Under the pieces are notes generated by a model that saw only the letters and a program-made list of their open reading frames with translations, was not told where the DNA came from and made no database searches. The position numbers were made by a program, and so were the translations under genes. A stretch of DNA of 64,000 nt, from the NCBI GenBank assembly GCA_013397795.1, contig VZTJ01002448.1, forward strand, positions 1,417,570 through 1,481,569, given 5' to 3'. This document shows positions 51,110-62,700 of the stretch, one piece after another (the first letter of the stretch is position 1; each line of letters begins with the position of its first letter). Origin of the DNA: Orthonyx spaldingii (lineage: Eukaryota > Chordata > Aves > Passeriformes > Orthonychidae).

Positions 51110-54100
51110 CCTGTACAGAGTATAGAGATTGTTTTAATGCGATCTGTCTGTCCCCTGGAAATAGCAGAAATGGTAGCAGGCAACATCTGTTAGTCAAGAG
51201 GGAAAAGGGAAATTTGCTTGTGCTAGAGGGCAAGTACTGCTAAATTCTAAGTTAACTTTAAAATCTTCTTCTGAGTAAAAAGTCTCTTTGCTCCTCCCCA
51301 GACCCTGTAATTCAGCTCAGGAGGATGCCAATTGGCCCTAGGGGCTCTGGGTGACAGGGTTGCCCCTTAGAGAGATAAAGGTTCCTGCTTCCCCCATGTA
51401 GTAGAGATCCTCTCCCTGAAGAGAGACTAGGGCAGTTTTGCAGTGCTTTGTAGTTCTGAACCCGAGCTCTGGTCCTTGTCTTTCCACATACAGACCTTTC
51501 TGTTGAGACAGTGCTTGAGGACCCTCAAGGATTGTGTTTGACCTTGTAATCTCCCTTCTACCAAGTGTGAATACTTCATGCTGGCAGGACATTCCTTTCA
51601 TGCTTCCTGCCTGAGCCATGTTGGTGGCTTTGGGCCCTTAGAAATGATTGGAATGCCTGCTCACCATTCAGTGACTTTCTACTTCCCTAAATCTAGGTCA
51701 GAGAATGGCAAAGGCCAAGGGAATGACAGCTTCCACATCACTCAGAGAGTCCTGTGATGTACTGAGCATGGGGAGCATCATCAGCCTCCAAAAAGACACC
51801 CTCATTCAACTAAGTGTTTTCTTCCCTCAGCTGCTGTTGTTAGGATGAGAATTTTACTCCTTTTTTATTGGACATTTATTCCCTGCTAGTGTTTCTGGCT
51901 ATTTTGATTCGGCTTTCACTTTGGATCAGAAAAGGTTGGACAGGGAGAATTCTTTCCCAATTATAGGTGTCCATTTTTGTTTTCAGAAATGCTACCCTTA
52001 TGCAGGGGCTGGATGCAGGACAAGAGGCAGGATGGTGCCTCCTCCTCTCCTTTTGGTGCTCTCTCTAGCTGGAAGTTTAACCCAACTTTGCCCTCACTTG
52101 GATTCCTGCATTGAGTATATGGGGAAATAGTACCTATGCCAATAACACACTCTGCTTTCATAGTTGCCCATTTCCAGGTGTTCTACTGCTAACAGACAGT
52201 AAGAACAGCCAGGGAAGAAAACACTGCTTCAAAAATAAGGGAAGTAAATTACTTAGCTTTCTAGCAGGTCCTATTACCTTTGAAAGAAATATTTGCAAGA
52301 AGCCTGAAATTTATTTCAAAATAAAGCAGCCGTATTTGACGGTTAATTGGCAGAACAGTAAACTAAATTAAGCAAAGTCCAAGTATGTGTCTCAGTAAAG
52401 ATAACAGAGCAGTGAGAGTTAGACAAGGCAGCAGAAAGCTGGGTTTCATGTGACATTTACATATGAGTGGGGTTCTGGGACTCCCACACTGGTTGATTTA
52501 GAACTAGTCAGCAGTTAGTGAAGCCTAGAGAATGATTCAGTTATCTCCAAAGAAAACCCAAGACATGATTCAGATGTCATTTACAATGCCTTTGAGGAAT
52601 GTAGACATCTCCATTGGACTGTCAGGTATGTTGCAGGATCTACGGGGGACCTCACATCACCTGTAGTGACTGCTGGAGGCAAGGCAGATACCCAAGGGCA
52701 TCTCAGATGGCACCAGAAGGCTGAGTTGAAGCAGTTAAATACATTTGAAAAGGTATCCTGCAGCCTAGGCTCCACTGTTGTCTTTTTTTCACTGCCTATA
52801 TTGGGAAATAAGATAAATTGGTGCTCAGTTTACATGTAGATGCCTGCATTTATGTATCCAGAGCTGAATCTTGCCAGAAAAGCATGGCTAGGAAAGGGAG
52901 GATATTTGTCCTTACCCGGGAGGTTGACAACAACCTAAAATGTGCACCAGAACTCGCAGTGTTAATAAAAAGAAAGGGACCCAGAGGTGCACTGTGCTAT
53001 CCATGCCAGGGCAGAGATGGGAGCAGAGCATGTGGGACAGGCAGTACTCTGAGTGCTGAAACCACAGTGCATCTGGAGCACAGGAAGACTACAAAGCCCC
53101 AAGCCATGGAGTTACTGCTTTAATCGAACTTCTGCCTCTTCAGCTGGAAGTATTGACCCTCCCAGCCCCAACCATCCTCAGTGCCAGCCAGTTAAGCTGT
53201 TTTATCGAGCACAGCAATGGGCTGTGCATAGATATGGGCAAATACGGTGCCTCAGGTGAACAGGGGGTCATAATTTGTAACATTGCTAATTCTGTTTTTC
53301 AGGTTTGGCTAACCAGATCTCAAATGCTCAGGAAGTTTGGGTCAGCCTTGAGCTGTTGTGTTACACAGCCCAAGTAACTTATGCCTTAATTTTCTGTATC
53401 TGTGAAAACAGATGGTTCTGGTCTTCTCTGTGGATTGCTTTAGGGTATCATGAGCAAAACTTTTATGTAAACTTCAGAGGGAAAAGAAAGATCTAATAGC
53501 ATTTAGTGCTAGATAAAATGCAAACTTACAGAAAATTGGCAAAAAATTGCTCATCTACTCTTTTGTGAAATCACTGAGTCTTCAGCTTCACTATTTTCCA
53601 GATATCAGCATGGAGACACCTTAGACAGCAACTTCTGTAGCCAGTTGATTTAGGAAGCCACAAACTAATGCTGTTTGAATTTCTTGACACATGGAAAAAG
53701 TTTAATTTAAAATTGAGCCTCTTACTAGATCTACAGTTTCTAATTTTACAGTGAGAGTATTGGGGCCACTTAAAGATGCAAAGCCACAGAAAAGCCTCAT
53801 TTTTTCATGCCTAGATGGGGAGCCCTCACTCATCTGGCTGCTTTTAGGCAGAAGACAGATGGTAATGGTAAACAGTCCTTCTTAAAATTTTGTTATGAAG
53901 AAGGAGTGTCACACATTATTTCTTTGGTAAGTTACAAGAAGCCAGCATGTTTCGAAAGAAAAGTTGTGGCATCTGGTTGAAAACAAATTAGCTGAACTTT
54001 TCAAAGCCTATATGTTTCAAGAAAGTATCATAAATAAAAACCAAAATAGGCAAAACTAGACTTAATAAAATGCATAACTTCTAATTTGATTGAAAAATTC

Positions 54101-57100
54101 AGCAAATTTTATTTTATAGCTGACAGCAGTTGTTGGTGGAAGAACACATCATAGAGGGTGCTGTTGGAGAGGTCACAAACAATATTTCAGGAGATTTCAG
54201 GAGGTTGTTTATCTATCAAGCTTATCTGTCCAGTGAAACTGTGAAATTCCAGCTGGGAGACTTTGTTCTCTTGCATCAAACTCCACATGTGTGTCCAGTT
54301 TTCAACTAGGTACCATTATCACGAGCTCTTTCAACATGAAGAGAAGCCAGGCCACCGCCTGTCTGGTCTGAGATTTGTAGGATGGAGCACCCGTGAGATG
54401 TGGGCAAGGAGAGCCACAGTCTCTGTGACGGTCACTGCACAGGACAATTGCCCTGGCTAGAAGGGCTGTTCTTTGCTTGGGGTCTGCAGGGCTTTCTCAC
54501 ACCCTTCTTCATATTGTAGACATGGCATGCACAAAGATCTTCACTTTTACTTCTGTACTCACACTCCCTTTTACATGGCATATAATAATGATAGTCTTGT
54601 TATCCAGCTGCTGACCTTTTTGCCACATTTGCTGAATACATATATAAGGTGTAGCAATTTATCTGGAAGATGAAATTCCAAGTTTGCTAGGGTGAAAAGA
54701 AGCATTTACAAGGGCTAAAGAGAAGATGAGGAGGGAGTTGGGAGGTGAGGGTGTTTCTTGTTTAGCCTATACTTGCAACCTACTGAAAAGACACGAGTTT
54801 GGGAAATGTACTAAGTCAAGTCTAAATTGGAGTGGATACAAAGTAAATCTTCCCCTTCATTGCTCTTCAAACCTTCCTCATGCTTATGAGGTCACAGTAA
54901 AAACATTTGTGACAAGATGGAATATAACAGATTACTTCTGTGATTTACCAAAATTTCAAGTCGTGCTGTAAAATAATGACTGCTTTTTAACCCTGTGTCA
55001 ACACTTGGGCAGTTTTTCCTGAGTAAGTTCTTGAAATATGACAGTTTCTTCTACGTGACAGGACACAAGAGAGTTAACAATTCTTATTTTGAACTTATAA
55101 TCCTAATTTTTGTATTATTTTATGTCTTACTGTTAAACTGGTTGCAATAGTCAACCATTCATTTTACATGTCCTCATTCCCTTAGTAAGTTTTATTTAGA
55201 CTGGATCTAAAATCAAAATACTAGTAATACATAGATAATAGTAGTGTTCTCACAGTAAAGAAGCTCAAATAATTGCAGCCATTTTTCAGTCCATGTATTT
55301 TCATCAGTCTCTTAAGTTGCATTTTATTATTATCTATTAAAGAAAGTTCTTCCCATCACTGAAGGAGATAATTATATTCAATTTTAGCAAAATTTAACTG
55401 TGAATTTTCAAGGGCCACCATATATGTTCCTTTGAGAAAAACCCAACGAAACCAAACCCAAAACAAGTCATCAAGTTTAAGCATTCAAAACTAAGCAATG
55501 AAACCAATCCATAATAATGAATTAAATACCACTAGAATGAGAAAAGCCACTTATCAAGATGTTCTTTACAGGCAATGGGCACATAGGCACCTCCTGTGGC
55601 AATTCATGCCATCCCTAAGATAAGAATTGAAGCTAAATGGGATGACTTGCTTTCAGATGTCACATTATTGAATTTAAAGAACAGAAATGTATACCTCTAG
55701 ACCAGATGTCAGACTTTTAGATGGTGACAGCTAGGTGTGCAGCCTTATCAACCATCATTACAGTTAATTACCTTCATGGAAAACACTTTGCAACAGTCAG
55801 ACACTGACTGCTTATGGCAGCAGCGCTGAAGACATGCGGGTAACGGCAAAGAGTTTCTCATGCCCACTATATGCAACTGTTTGTATGTCAATCTATCTCT
55901 ATTGGTGAGGTATCCATGACTTTCAGTGTCTCATTTTCAGCTTCTACATAGAGTGTTATTAGAGTAAAACGTCACTTGTCCTGATGCACTGGCAAATCAG
56001 TCTTACGTAGGTAACTGAAAATAATATTAATAGCTAAAGGTGTGTTAAATGTTTATGAATAAACTTATTTTGGATCATCCAGTCAATGACTGTTTGGAAA
56101 TAGAAGAGAAAGATGTTTTTCTGACAGCAGAAGCAGCTTTCTTGTCCAGCACTGAAGTGCATCTTGGAACAGTGACATTGCTTAGCACAGATTCAGATGC
56201 TAAAATTTGCACTGCTTTCTTTATCAGCATTCAGAGATGCAGACTTGTTTACTATCATGCAGTTATGATGGTACACTACAGAGTATTAAATTCGAATCTC
56301 ATTAACTAGAGGATCATATGTAACCACATTATTTTCAGAAACGAGCTGCCTTCTGAATGTTGTTTTCTATATCCTTCCTCAGACTAATGATGAGGAGGTC
56401 AGCATCAGGATAAACAAACCTTATGCAAATTCTGGTATCCTGCTTTTATTTCTGTGCATGCTTTCATGCCTCTCTTTGGGCTTACAACCGCATCAAAACA
56501 GCAAGAGCAAGAGGTGCTTTCTGAGCCTGGCACACTGTAGCTGCTTGTTCCAGTCCCCCTGACAGCACTTACTGTGCCTGCAGTGCAATCTGTGGCTATG
56601 TGAGCACTTGTCAATCATTTCTGTGAAGGCTGGTGGACTGACCTGGCCTCTGAGAGGTCTGACTTTGCTAAAGTAGTGATCACGTATCTTTTCTACTGCT
56701 TACTGTCGTGCTGGAATAAAATGTGTGGTAGAGAGGAGTAATGACATCGTAAGTCATTGTTGCCTATTGCTACATGAAGGAATGTCTAAACCCTGGGGTT
56801 AACTTAGCCAAATATTCAGAATTCATTGATCAGAATCCAAACCATTTTAATGACATTTTAAAATTGAGGCCTTAAAAATACTAAATGCACTAGTTTCTAA
56901 TTCTTCCCTATTAATCACCTGTGTATTTTCCAGATTTCCTTTGCAGCTAGGAAGAGTAGGTATTAAATAGAGATTCTGTTTATTCTATGATTTCAGAAGC
57001 AGGAGTTACCATAAAACACCCAAATTACTAAGACATTGTAAAACGCTGCAACAAAGAGAGAAGGTCTGTGTATATATCAATACATTTCAGTTAATAAGTA

Positions 57101-57377
57101 GTTATTGATGACATAATAGATTTTTTTAAACTGAGCTGAAGTGTGTTTTCTTACAAGATGAGTTTGGATGCCTGAAGTAAAGCATTTTCTCACACCTTTT
57201 TTACGCCAGTCAGAAAAGCTCAGCAGGGATGTATGTAATTTTTCCTGAAGTTCATTAAGTTCCAGCATGATCTGCAAATATTTATCTGTTGGTTGCCTTG
57301 TTTTTTATCGAAGATGCTTCTGAAAGATGCTTTGGTGAAATTTGTCTTTTCTTCAAGGGGATCTAAAATCTCGAGAT
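51110..57377. other. Intergenic sequence, no gene recognised
   Basis: No coding exon, RNA gene or clear repeat was recognised. Near 53340-53440 the wording 'cacagcccaagtaacttatg' followed by 'ttttctgtatctgtgaaaac' resembles a MIR-type SINE core, at low confidence. The longest frame (52818-53123, 101 codons) has no recognisable content. Confidence 0.5.
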
Positions 57378-57555
57378 TGTGGAAGAACATTTCTTGGTAA
57401 GTCCGTCTTTGTCAAAAAGAGATTTGGACAGTTTGTCTCACATTGTGTAGTAGTTCAAAGTGCAAGTGTGGAAGAACATTTCTTGGTAAGTCCGTCTTTG
57501 TCAAAAAGAGATTTGGACAGTTTGTCTCACATTGTGTAGTAGTTCAAAGTGCAAG
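57378..57555. repeat. Perfect 89-bp tandem duplication
   Basis: Bases 57378-57466 and 57467-57555 are identical over all 89 positions, each starting tgtggaagaacatttcttgg and ending caaagtgcaag. There is no third copy. Perfect identity in neutral-looking DNA means a very recent event or an assembly artefact. Confidence 0.97.
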
Positions 57556-58194
57556 AGTGTCATTGCCCAGGCCTCAGCTTCCATCTTCTTTCTCTCTCCT
57601 GAAACCCAGGTATCCAACCAGATTGCTCTCCAAAATTTAGCTGTCTTCACAGCCAATATCAAAATTATTTGTAGCAACATAAGAGGTTTCTGATATGTCT
57701 CACCTATCAGAAACAAGGTGAGTAACAACCACAGCAGCAGTCACTGGAGGAATCACTCCAAAAATCATCATTGAATCTGTTTTAAACTCACATATATATA
57801 TTCATATATTCATTGAATCATGATATTTAAGTTACTGTTTTTTCTATGTTCATAACTGAATATTCTTTCTTATAAATACAAATTCCTTTCTTACTCCTTT
57901 AACTCAAAACACTTATGTCCTGGTTGTACCAGCACATGAGAGAAGATTTTCACTGGGTTGTACAAAGGCATCTTCATAGGGTAGGTCTTGGCAGTGGTGT
58001 AAAAACTGTAGGCACAGAGTTTTTAAATGCAAGGCAGGCCTAACACAAATTATTTAAATATTTCTTTTTCTTTTTTTCTGAGTGACATATGGACTGGTGA
58101 AACTGAGAACTGATGAGATTTTCCTCAATCTGAGGTACCGTGAATTCCTATACTGTTCTAGGTTTGTCAGTATTCAAGCAGAGGGATAGATGGC
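57556..58194. other. Spacer, no gene recognised
   Basis: AT-rich sequence with an atatata patch near 57792. The last five bases (atggc, 58190-58194) are the left target duplication of the following LTR. Confidence 0.6.
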
Positions 58195-58881
58195 TGTAGG
58201 GGGTTGACCCTGGTTGGATGCCAGGCACCCACCAAAGTCACTCTGTCACTACCCTGTGCAGCTGGATAGGGAAGAGAAAATGTAATGAAGGGTTCATGGG
58301 TAATAAGGACTGGGAGAGATCACTCATGAAACACAGGCTTGAATTAGAGATATAAACTGAATTTATTGCTAGCAAAATCAGAGCAGAATAATGAGAAGTA
58401 AAGCAAACCCTTCAAAACACTTTCCCCCCACCCCTCCCTCCTTCCCAGCTCCACCTCCTTCCCCAGAGGCACAGGGAGACAGGGAATGGGAGTTATGATC
58501 TGTTCATCACCTGTTGCTTTTCCTGCTGTTCAAGGAGGGAAGTTGTTCTGCTGTTTCACTGTGGGGTACCTCCCACGGAAGACAGTTCTCCATGAACGGC
58601 AGCAATGTGAGTACATCCCACAGGCAGCAGTCCTCTCCAGACTGCAGCAGTGTGGGTCACTCCTCCACAGGAGGCAGTCCTGTGAGGACAGGCTGCTCCA
58701 GCTGAGGATCCTCTCTCCAGGGGCCTTCCACAGAGTCACAGCCTCCTCTCAGGCATCCACTTGCTCTGGTGTGGGTCTCCTCCAGGGGCTGCAGTTGGAT
58801 CTCTGCATCCCTGCGGACCTCCATGGGCTGCAGGGGCACAGCTACTACACCATGGTCTTCCACCATGGGCTGCAGAGGAAT

Positions 58882-59460
58882 TGTGGCAGGATGATTCCCC
58901 CTCCTTCCTCCCACTGAGGTGCATAGATAAGATAACCTCTGGCATAACAAATCNNNNNNNNNNNNNNNNNNNNNNNNNNNNNNNNNNNNNNNNNNNNNNN
59001 NNNNNNNNNNNNNNNNNNNNNNNNNNNNNNNNNNNNNNNNNNNNNNNNNNNNNNNNNNNNNNNNNNNNNNNNNNNNNNNGTGGTAACTTCTCTGGAGATT
59101 GAGAGACGTAGGACCTGCTGTATGTGGACATCCTTCGACAATTGGATGGTAAGATACGTTGAATCCTAATTATACTATTTTTTTCCGCTAGCTGTATTTG
59201 TAAATGTGCACTGTATAAGTTTAACTATTAATAGTTTTTCTTTTCCCTGTGTAGTAATATTCTAAGTCTCTTGTCTGTTCAATTGGTGTCTCTTGAATAA
59301 ATGATTTATTCTATAATACACCGAATCAGCCATTATTAAAAGAACTTGCGAATGGAAGTGGATTCTGGGGTGCAGGCCGCCTCAGTAAGTTACTATCTAT
59401 TGCTATAGGCCTAAGCAGAAGTAGAAACTTATTTAAACCCCATAATATCCATTCATAACA
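58882..59460 (+). mobile_element. Younger solo LTR nested in the older LTR
   Basis: Starts TGTGGCAGGATGATTCCCC and ends ...CCATTCATAACA. It is flanked on both sides by ggaat (58877-58881 and 59461-59465), an exact 5-bp target duplication. An AATAAA at 59296-59301 lies 160 bases before the end, which suggests + orientation. Its sequence is unrelated to its host LTR, which resumes immediately after it. The length is 579 positions including 126 unknown bases. I do not recognise the family. Confidence 0.85.
58954..59079. other. Assembly gap (126 N)
   Basis: Unknown bases inside the nested LTR. The true length of the missing sequence cannot be told. Translations that cross it are meaningless. Confidence 1.
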
Positions 59461-59793
59461 GGAATCCCAGCTCTGGTGCCTGGAGCACCTCCTGCCCCTC
59501 CTTCTCCACTGACCTTGGTATCTGCAGGGTTGTTCATCTCTCATGTTCTCACTCTGCTCTTCTCTGGCCAAAACTACAACTGCACAGTAACTTTTTCCTT
59601 TCTTCTTAAATCTGTTATCACAGAGGTGTTATCACCATTTCTAATAGGTCCAGACATGACCAGTGACACATCTGTCTTTGGAGCTGCCAGAGATCGGCTC
59701 TGCTGGACACGGAGGAAGCTTCTGGTAGCTTCTCACAGAAGCCACCCCTATAGCCCACATGCTACCAAAACTTGGCCATGCAACCCCAATACA

Positions 59794-62700
59794 ATGGCAT
59801 ATAATAGGCTGCAGATAATATTGTAATGCTAATCTTAATATCCTAAAACAAATTTAAAGGGTTAATCTATATAATCTATCTATTTGAGGAAATAATAAAC
59901 TAACATATCCTTCCTGATGGTGACTGAAAGCCAAGACTCTTAACACAAGACTGATGTCTGGTATTCACATACAACAATCAAATTCAGTTAATTGTGACTA
60001 TCATGGCATCATTTTCTCCTATGGTGCTGTATTTTTTCCACTATTTTCCTTTCACCCTTGGCTCATTTGTATGACAAGCTGGAAATGTGCATTCCACAGT
60101 GAGTGACAGCACTTGTCTTAATGGATGGAAATTGACTGCGGGCCACCCTTGCAAAGTAGCACATATGAACACTCCTTCATTTTTGAGGAATAAAATACTC
60201 TGTAGTGTTGAAAGAAATGGCAAAAGCAGCCCTTAAAGCAAAGCTACAGCCTGTAGGGCTTCTAAATGCAAATGCTTGTTTTGAATCCTAGGTGATGAGC
60301 TGAACTGAGGAAGGAGCAACTTAATCAGATCACTCAACTTTTTTTTCTCTTGAGCAAACTGTATTTTCTGATCTTTTTCTGAAGATAGAACCCTGGACTG
60401 TTCAAGGGTGATATAGTCTTCAGAAAGTGGATCAGAGAGAGCTCTTCATTTGTATTAACAATTATCCACTATTGCAGAGGTAAACCAAAACTCCCAGAAT
60501 CAGTAATGTTAAAAATTAAGTGCACCAAAATAACATCTGCTGGACATTGACAAGCTGTTGGAAAAAGTTACCTATAAACAAGAAATGATGACAGAAAAGA
60601 AAACAATGTAAGACAAAAAAAGGGAGAAGGAAACACAAAGAAAAGCTCAAAATTATATGGAACTGAGGTAAGGTTCCTGTGGGGGTTGATAAGAGTATAT
60701 GAGTTTTTCCAGACATTTGCAGAGGACACCGGTCTTAAAGGTGAAAGGACAATTAATTGATTAACAATAAATAAAATCAAAAAGGCTGACGTAATTAAGA
60801 AGAAAAAAAGTCTACAGAGGCAAAAAAGCAAGAAAGTGGGAGGACAAAAAAATCTTTCTACAGAAATCTAGTGGTCCTGTGTAAAAGCCTGTGTTTTAAA
60901 AAATGAAAAGGAAGCTTCATATGAATACTACCAAACAAGTAGAAAAGAATTCACAATTTAAAATCTTTTCTTTTTTGTAGCAAAATTGAAGGGAATGCAT
61001 TGAGGAAATGCAAAATCACCTGAATAACAGTGTAGAATAATAGTGTAATTATTCTTAATAATATTGGTATGGAAGTAATTGATTCTGCAGTCTCTCTAGG
61101 TCATCATCTGTAGAAACTGAAGGATAATAAAGATGACCTGTAGCAGATATAACTTTCCTGTACAGTAATTAATAAATCACTTGCTACAGTGCAGTGTAAG
61201 GACCACATTGCTATATGCATGATGAGATGTGTCGGATCTTTAATATTTTGTCATTGTGCCCTGTTCCTGTATAGAACTGAATCTCCATTGTGCCCCATTT
61301 TTATATAGAATTGGAATTTAATCTTGCATGTCAGCTAATAAAACATGATTATATGGTTTCCTCTATGAGTATCGAATGTGTTGCTGTAATTAAAATGTGG
61401 CCTCTGTAGAAGAGTTTATGCAGAATGGACTTTAGCATGTCAGGTAAAATGGCAATGCCCTAGTCAGAAATAATTTTCAGTAAAGCGTAAAAATGTGTTT
61501 TACTTATTACATGACTACACTCTGCCCAAAAGTCTGTGGAATTTGATAATTGTCAGTGATATTTCTTCCTTCACTTAATTAGCTGGATAACTAGAATAGG
61601 ATGCAGTCAAAACTTTTCCCCAATTCCTAGAGACAGCTACATGCTTTCCTGATTTCTGTTGCCTGCAAATGTGGTTAGACTTGACAGAAAAAAAGTCTTG
61701 TTGGGACAGAATTGTCTGATTATTCAATACAGTTGATGTGGTAGGAGAAGGCAGTAAGCAGGCTTGAAATGTCATCCTATTGTTCTAGTACTTGCTTCGT
61801 TCAACAGCTTTTGAATCCTGAACTCTTTGAGGTCCCAAAACCTTCACATTGGACTATGTTAACAGACTTTTGCACTTGCTTTGAGTTTTGAAGTTGGCTA
61901 CAAAAGTTCTTGAACCTTCCCAAACCACCCACAGGGCAGGAAAATAGACCTGCAGGGTGCCTGATTGTTTTAATAAGCAGTAAAAGTGAATGGCTTATTT
62001 CTAGTACTTTAAAAAAAAAAAAAAAATCTTTGTGGTTTTCTCCATTCAAAGCAAGAACACTCTGCTTATGTAATAGGGGATATCAGCGTTCAGCCAGTCC
62101 ACAAGTGCATATCTGGTTTCGTACTGGGAGAGAAGTCATGGTGTTGGCTGGAGAACCTCTTGGATGGTCTACATGGCTGTCTTGGTCAAAAAGTTTCAAC
62201 CAAAGTAAAGCCTCACAAATTCCAAACTGTTGATTTAGACATCATGGGTGCTCTAAGGTAGAAGGTTTTACTTGTTATAAGTGGAACGTTTTACTTATTA
62301 TCAGTGGAAGGTTTTACTTATTATAACCAACAGTATTGTCAGACTCTAACTATGCTGAGGGTAAATACTTCAAAATAGAAAACATTCCTCATGGTAAAAT
62401 AACGCCATTCAACACAACATTGACAACTTGCTTTACTATTCAGCAACCTGGCCGTTGGCAATAAAGAATCATATCACTAAATTAGATTTGGCATGCACCT
62501 TTTGATATTTTGCAACATGGTCAGAAATATTTTTCCTTTCTAAAAAGAGAAAGTGAACAAAATTACATCACCTCTGTACAAGCAGACTATATTAAGCATT
62601 ACATTTCTTCAGGTAGTAACAGCAAGATAGGAACTCACTTTTTTTTAACTATATGAGCTGATCCTAAAGTAAATGGGGAAAATGTTTCCTTTTGACAGAG

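Larger units (their letters stand above)
58195..59793 (-). mobile_element. Avian endogenous-retrovirus solo LTR, - orientation, interrupted by a younger LTR
   Basis: On the minus strand it starts TGTATTGGGGTTGCATGG and ends GGGTCAACCCCCTACA. The 5-bp duplication atggc is exact (58190-58194 and 59794-59798). It shares family landmarks with the copy at 50414-51109: the 'gtggcttctgtgagaagct' block, the CTGCAGATACCAAGG block, a minus-strand AATAAA (plus 58362-58367) and the 'agtgatctctccc' block. Without the insertion at 58882-59460 and its 5-bp duplication, it is about 1015 bp long. The 143-codon frame at 58486-58917 inside it is a by-product of GC-rich tandem-like units (tgctccag/gtgggt...), not a gene. 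Confidence 0.9.

Noticed and set aside
58486..58917. 143-codon + strand frame
   Set aside because: It is wholly inside the LTR at 58195-59793 and arises from repeated GC-rich units. It is not a retroviral gene.
58736..59141. Frames running through the N gap
   Set aside because: Their length depends on unknown bases and they span the junction between two unrelated LTRs.
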